13,785 bases of DNA, taken from NCBI GenBank assembly GCA_017536285.1, contig JAFXHP010000081.1, positions 1 to 13,785 of the forward strand, written 5' to 3'. The position numbers and the translations under genes are program-made. Positions 12,237 through 13,785 of the stretch are shown here, in pieces. Origin of the DNA: Clostridia bacterium. Its GTDB lineage: Bacteria > Bacillota_A > Clostridia > UMGS1883 > HGM11501. The notes beneath the pieces were generated by a model, which saw only the letters and a program-made list of their open reading frames with translations, had not been told where the DNA came from and searched no databases. Within the stretch, counting starts at the first letter, position 1, and the number at the start of each line of letters is the position of its first letter.

Positions 12237-13785
12237 ATGAAAAAGTTTTTATCATTAATATTGGCACTTTTAATGATTCTTTCCGTAATAGCTATGGCGG
12301 AAGGCGAGATGGCCTCCGATGAAATGTCCATCGAAGGCTACAAGGTACACGTATCAAGCCAGAATGCTCCCGGAGGAACGCCCAGAGAAAAGGGTGAAAA
12401 CGTCCTTGACAGTGATACTGTTTCCCACTGGCATTCATCCATTGAACCCAAGGCAGAAGGCCCGCATTTCATTACCATTGAAATGCCTGAAAAAACCGCA
12501 ATAGGCGGTTACCGTTATTACCCAAGAAAAGGTGGCGGTGCAGGCGTTTGCACCGAGTATGAAATTTATCTTTCCAACGACAACGAAAACTTTCAGAAGG
12601 TAGCGGAAGGTACCTGGGCAAAGGACGATACTACAAAGACAGTTGAGTTTTCCAGAAACTATAATGCAAAATACGTAAGACTTCAGCTTGTAAAGGCTGA
12701 TTTCGGCTACGGAAGTGCAGGCGAGATAAGAATACTTGCCCCCAAGAGTGGTTCTGCACCAATTGAAATTACACCTAACGTAAAGGCAAGCGAAATCGGA
12801 AGCAGCACATCTTCCGGAACAGCAACAAAAGCTCCGGTGACGGAAACTCCCAAGAATATAACTGTTTCTTATGATGAGCTGCCCATTGACGGTTATAAAG
12901 TGCACGTGTCAAGCCAGAATGCTCCCGGAGGAGTACCCAGAGAAAAGGCTGAGAATGTACTTGACGGAGACACGGTTTCTCATTGGCATTCGTCCATTGA
13001 ACCAAAGGCGGAAGGCCCTCACTTTATTACTATTGAAATGCCTGAAAAAACCACAATAGGCGGTTACCGCTATTACCCAAGAAAAGGTGGCGGTGCAGGC
13101 GTTTGCACCGAGTATGAAATTTATCTTTCCAACGATAACGAAAACTTCCAGAAGGTTGCAGAAGGCTCCTGGGCAAAGGACGATACAACAAAAACAGTTA
13201 AATTCAGCCGCAACTACAATGCAAAATACGTAAGACTTCAGATTGTAGAGGGAGACTACGGCTGTGGAAGTGCAGGCGAGATAAGAATACTTAAGGCCAA
13301 GAGTGGTTCTGCTCCTCTGGAAATCACTCCGGATGTTAAGGCAAGTGCAATCGGCGGAGCATCAACGACAACAACACAGGCTCCTGCAACTACTTCAAAG
13401 CCGGCTGCATCTGCTAACGGAGAAAAGACTATGAGTATTGATTATATATCAAGTGAAAAGGTTTCGGGAAAAGCTATCCAATCCGATGAAATGGATCCCA
13501 TCGATTGGCTTTTCCAGGTTTCGAGTGCAAACTCTCCCAAGGGTGTGCCCTATGAAAAGCCCGAAAATGTTGTGGACGGAGACGTGGTTACCCACTGGCA
13601 TTCAGCAATTGAGCCCAAGGCTAATCCTCCTCACTATTTCACGGTAATTCTTCCCAAAGAAACCGAGTTTTCGGGATTCCGTTATTACCCCAGAAAGAGC
13701 AGTGTTGGCGTATGTGTAAGATATGAAATTTATATATCCAACGACAACGAAAACTTTGAAAAGGTAGCAGAAGGCTCCTGGAAAA
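12237..13785 (+). CDS. Secreted tandem F5/8-type-C (discoidin/CBM32-like) repeat protein, C-terminus off the right edge
   Basis: The first 516 residues are visible. The ATG at 12237 has GAAAGGAGG 7 nt upstream and lies 16 nt after the GH99-like gene, so the two are co-transcribed. Signal peptide at about 1-21 (MKKFLSLILALLMILSVIAMA). Then come F5/8C-like modules from about residue 34, 219 and 423, the third incomplete. Each holds the pattern ENV-x-D-x-D-x-V-(S/T)-HWHS-x-IEPK, then YRYYPRK, then YEIY-(L/I)-SNDNENF and (N/Y)AKYVRLQ-type strands, with GSAGEIRIL near the end in the first two. Thr/Ala/Pro-rich linkers (about 190-213 and 390-410) join them. Such modules bind glycans or cell-surface sugars. 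No catalytic domain is visible yet; one may lie beyond the edge, or the protein may be a pure surface adhesin or substrate-binding partner for the GH99-like enzyme. Modules 1 and 2 are almost identical in DNA, module 3 is diverged. Confidence 0.82.
   Translation, partial: MKKFLSLILALLMILSVIAMAEGEMASDEMSIEGYKVHVSSQNAPGGTPREKGENVLDSDTVSHWHSSIEPKAEGPHFITIEMPEKTAIGGYRYYPRKGGGAGVCTEYEIYLSNDNENFQKVAEGTWAKDDTTKTVEFSRNYNAKYVRLQLVKADFGYGSAGEIRILAPKSGSAPIEITPNVKASEIGSSTSSGTATKAPVTETPKNITVSYDELPIDGYKVHVSSQNAPGGVPREKAENVLDGDTVSHWHSSIEPKAEGPHFITIEMPEKTTIGGYRYYPRKGGGAGVCTEYEIYLSNDNENFQKVAEGSWAKDDTTKTVKFSRNYNAKYVRLQIVEGDYGCGSAGEIRILKAKSGSAPLEITPDVKASAIGGASTTTTQAPATTSKPAASANGEKTMSIDYISSEKVSGKAIQSDEMDPIDWLFQVSSANSPKGVPYEKPENVVDGDVVTHWHSAIEPKANPPHYFTVILPKETEFSGFRYYPRKSSVGVCVRYEIYISNDNENFEKVAEGSWK
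12336..13445 (+). repeat. Two 555-bp near-identical in-frame F5/8C module repeats
   Basis: Unit 1 (12336-12890) and unit 2 (from 12891) are in register at an offset of exactly 555 bp, 185 codons. A 65-base block (12516-12580 and 13071-13135) is identical, including every synonymous position, and most of the rest differs by scattered bases only. The linkers differ more. The third module, from about 13503, shares the protein motif but not this DNA identity, so units 1 and 2 result from recent duplication or gene conversion. Confidence 0.85.

Overview
The window looks like part of the chromosome of an anaerobic Firmicute, most likely a class Clostridia member of gut, rumen or digester type. The evidence is strong AGGAGG-type ribosome binding sites, sigma-A-like promoters, AT-rich spacers, cysteine-rich iron-sulfur proteins and secreted proteins carrying copper-amine-oxidase-like stalk domains. 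No rRNA, tRNA, CRISPR array, transposase or phage gene was seen.

Layout. (a) 1-434, minus: the N-terminal part of a predicted ten-TM heavy-metal exporter (ArsP_2 / 'arsenic efflux' family), with its own promoter (465-493) lying against the terminator of the next unit. (b) 527-8442, minus: a six-gene, apparently co-oriented unit. In transcription order it is a U32-like TIM-barrel protein with Cys motifs (8442-7396), three tandem paralogues of a cytosolic reductive-dehalogenase/QueG-like double-cluster iron-sulfur protein (7373-6297, 6009-5104, 5107-4172), a signal-less glycoside-hydrolase-like TIM-barrel protein (4185-2479), and a secreted or membrane-anchored calcineurin-like metallophosphoesterase (2419-527). 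A hairpin precedes the last gene and a strong terminator (495-525) follows it. The genes from 6009 down to 2479 overlap (4 nt, 14 nt). A 230-bp tandem repeat of structured AT-rich DNA separates the first and second iron-sulfur genes. (c) 8563-9402, plus: a divergent AraC-family regulator with a clear promoter and a tandem direct repeat in the shared intergenic region. (d) 9545-13785, plus: a secreted multidomain GH99-like protein (CBM6-like, GH99-like barrel, CBM9/DOMON-like, copper-amine-oxidase-like stalk), followed 16 nt later by a secreted protein made of tandem F5/8-type-C (discoidin/CBM32-like) repeats that runs off the right edge.

How the genes may work together (inference). The secreted proteins of block (d) could bind and cut a complex glycan or glycoconjugate outside the cell. 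The AraC protein could sense an imported product and switch on the divergent unit (b), where a cytosolic glycosidase and three distinct, probably corrinoid-dependent, iron-sulfur reductases plus a U32-like protein would process it. Three non-identical RdhA/QueG-like enzymes in one operon with a glycosidase and a U32 protein is the most unusual arrangement here and the best candidate for an undescribed catabolic or modification pathway. The substrate cannot be read from the sequence.
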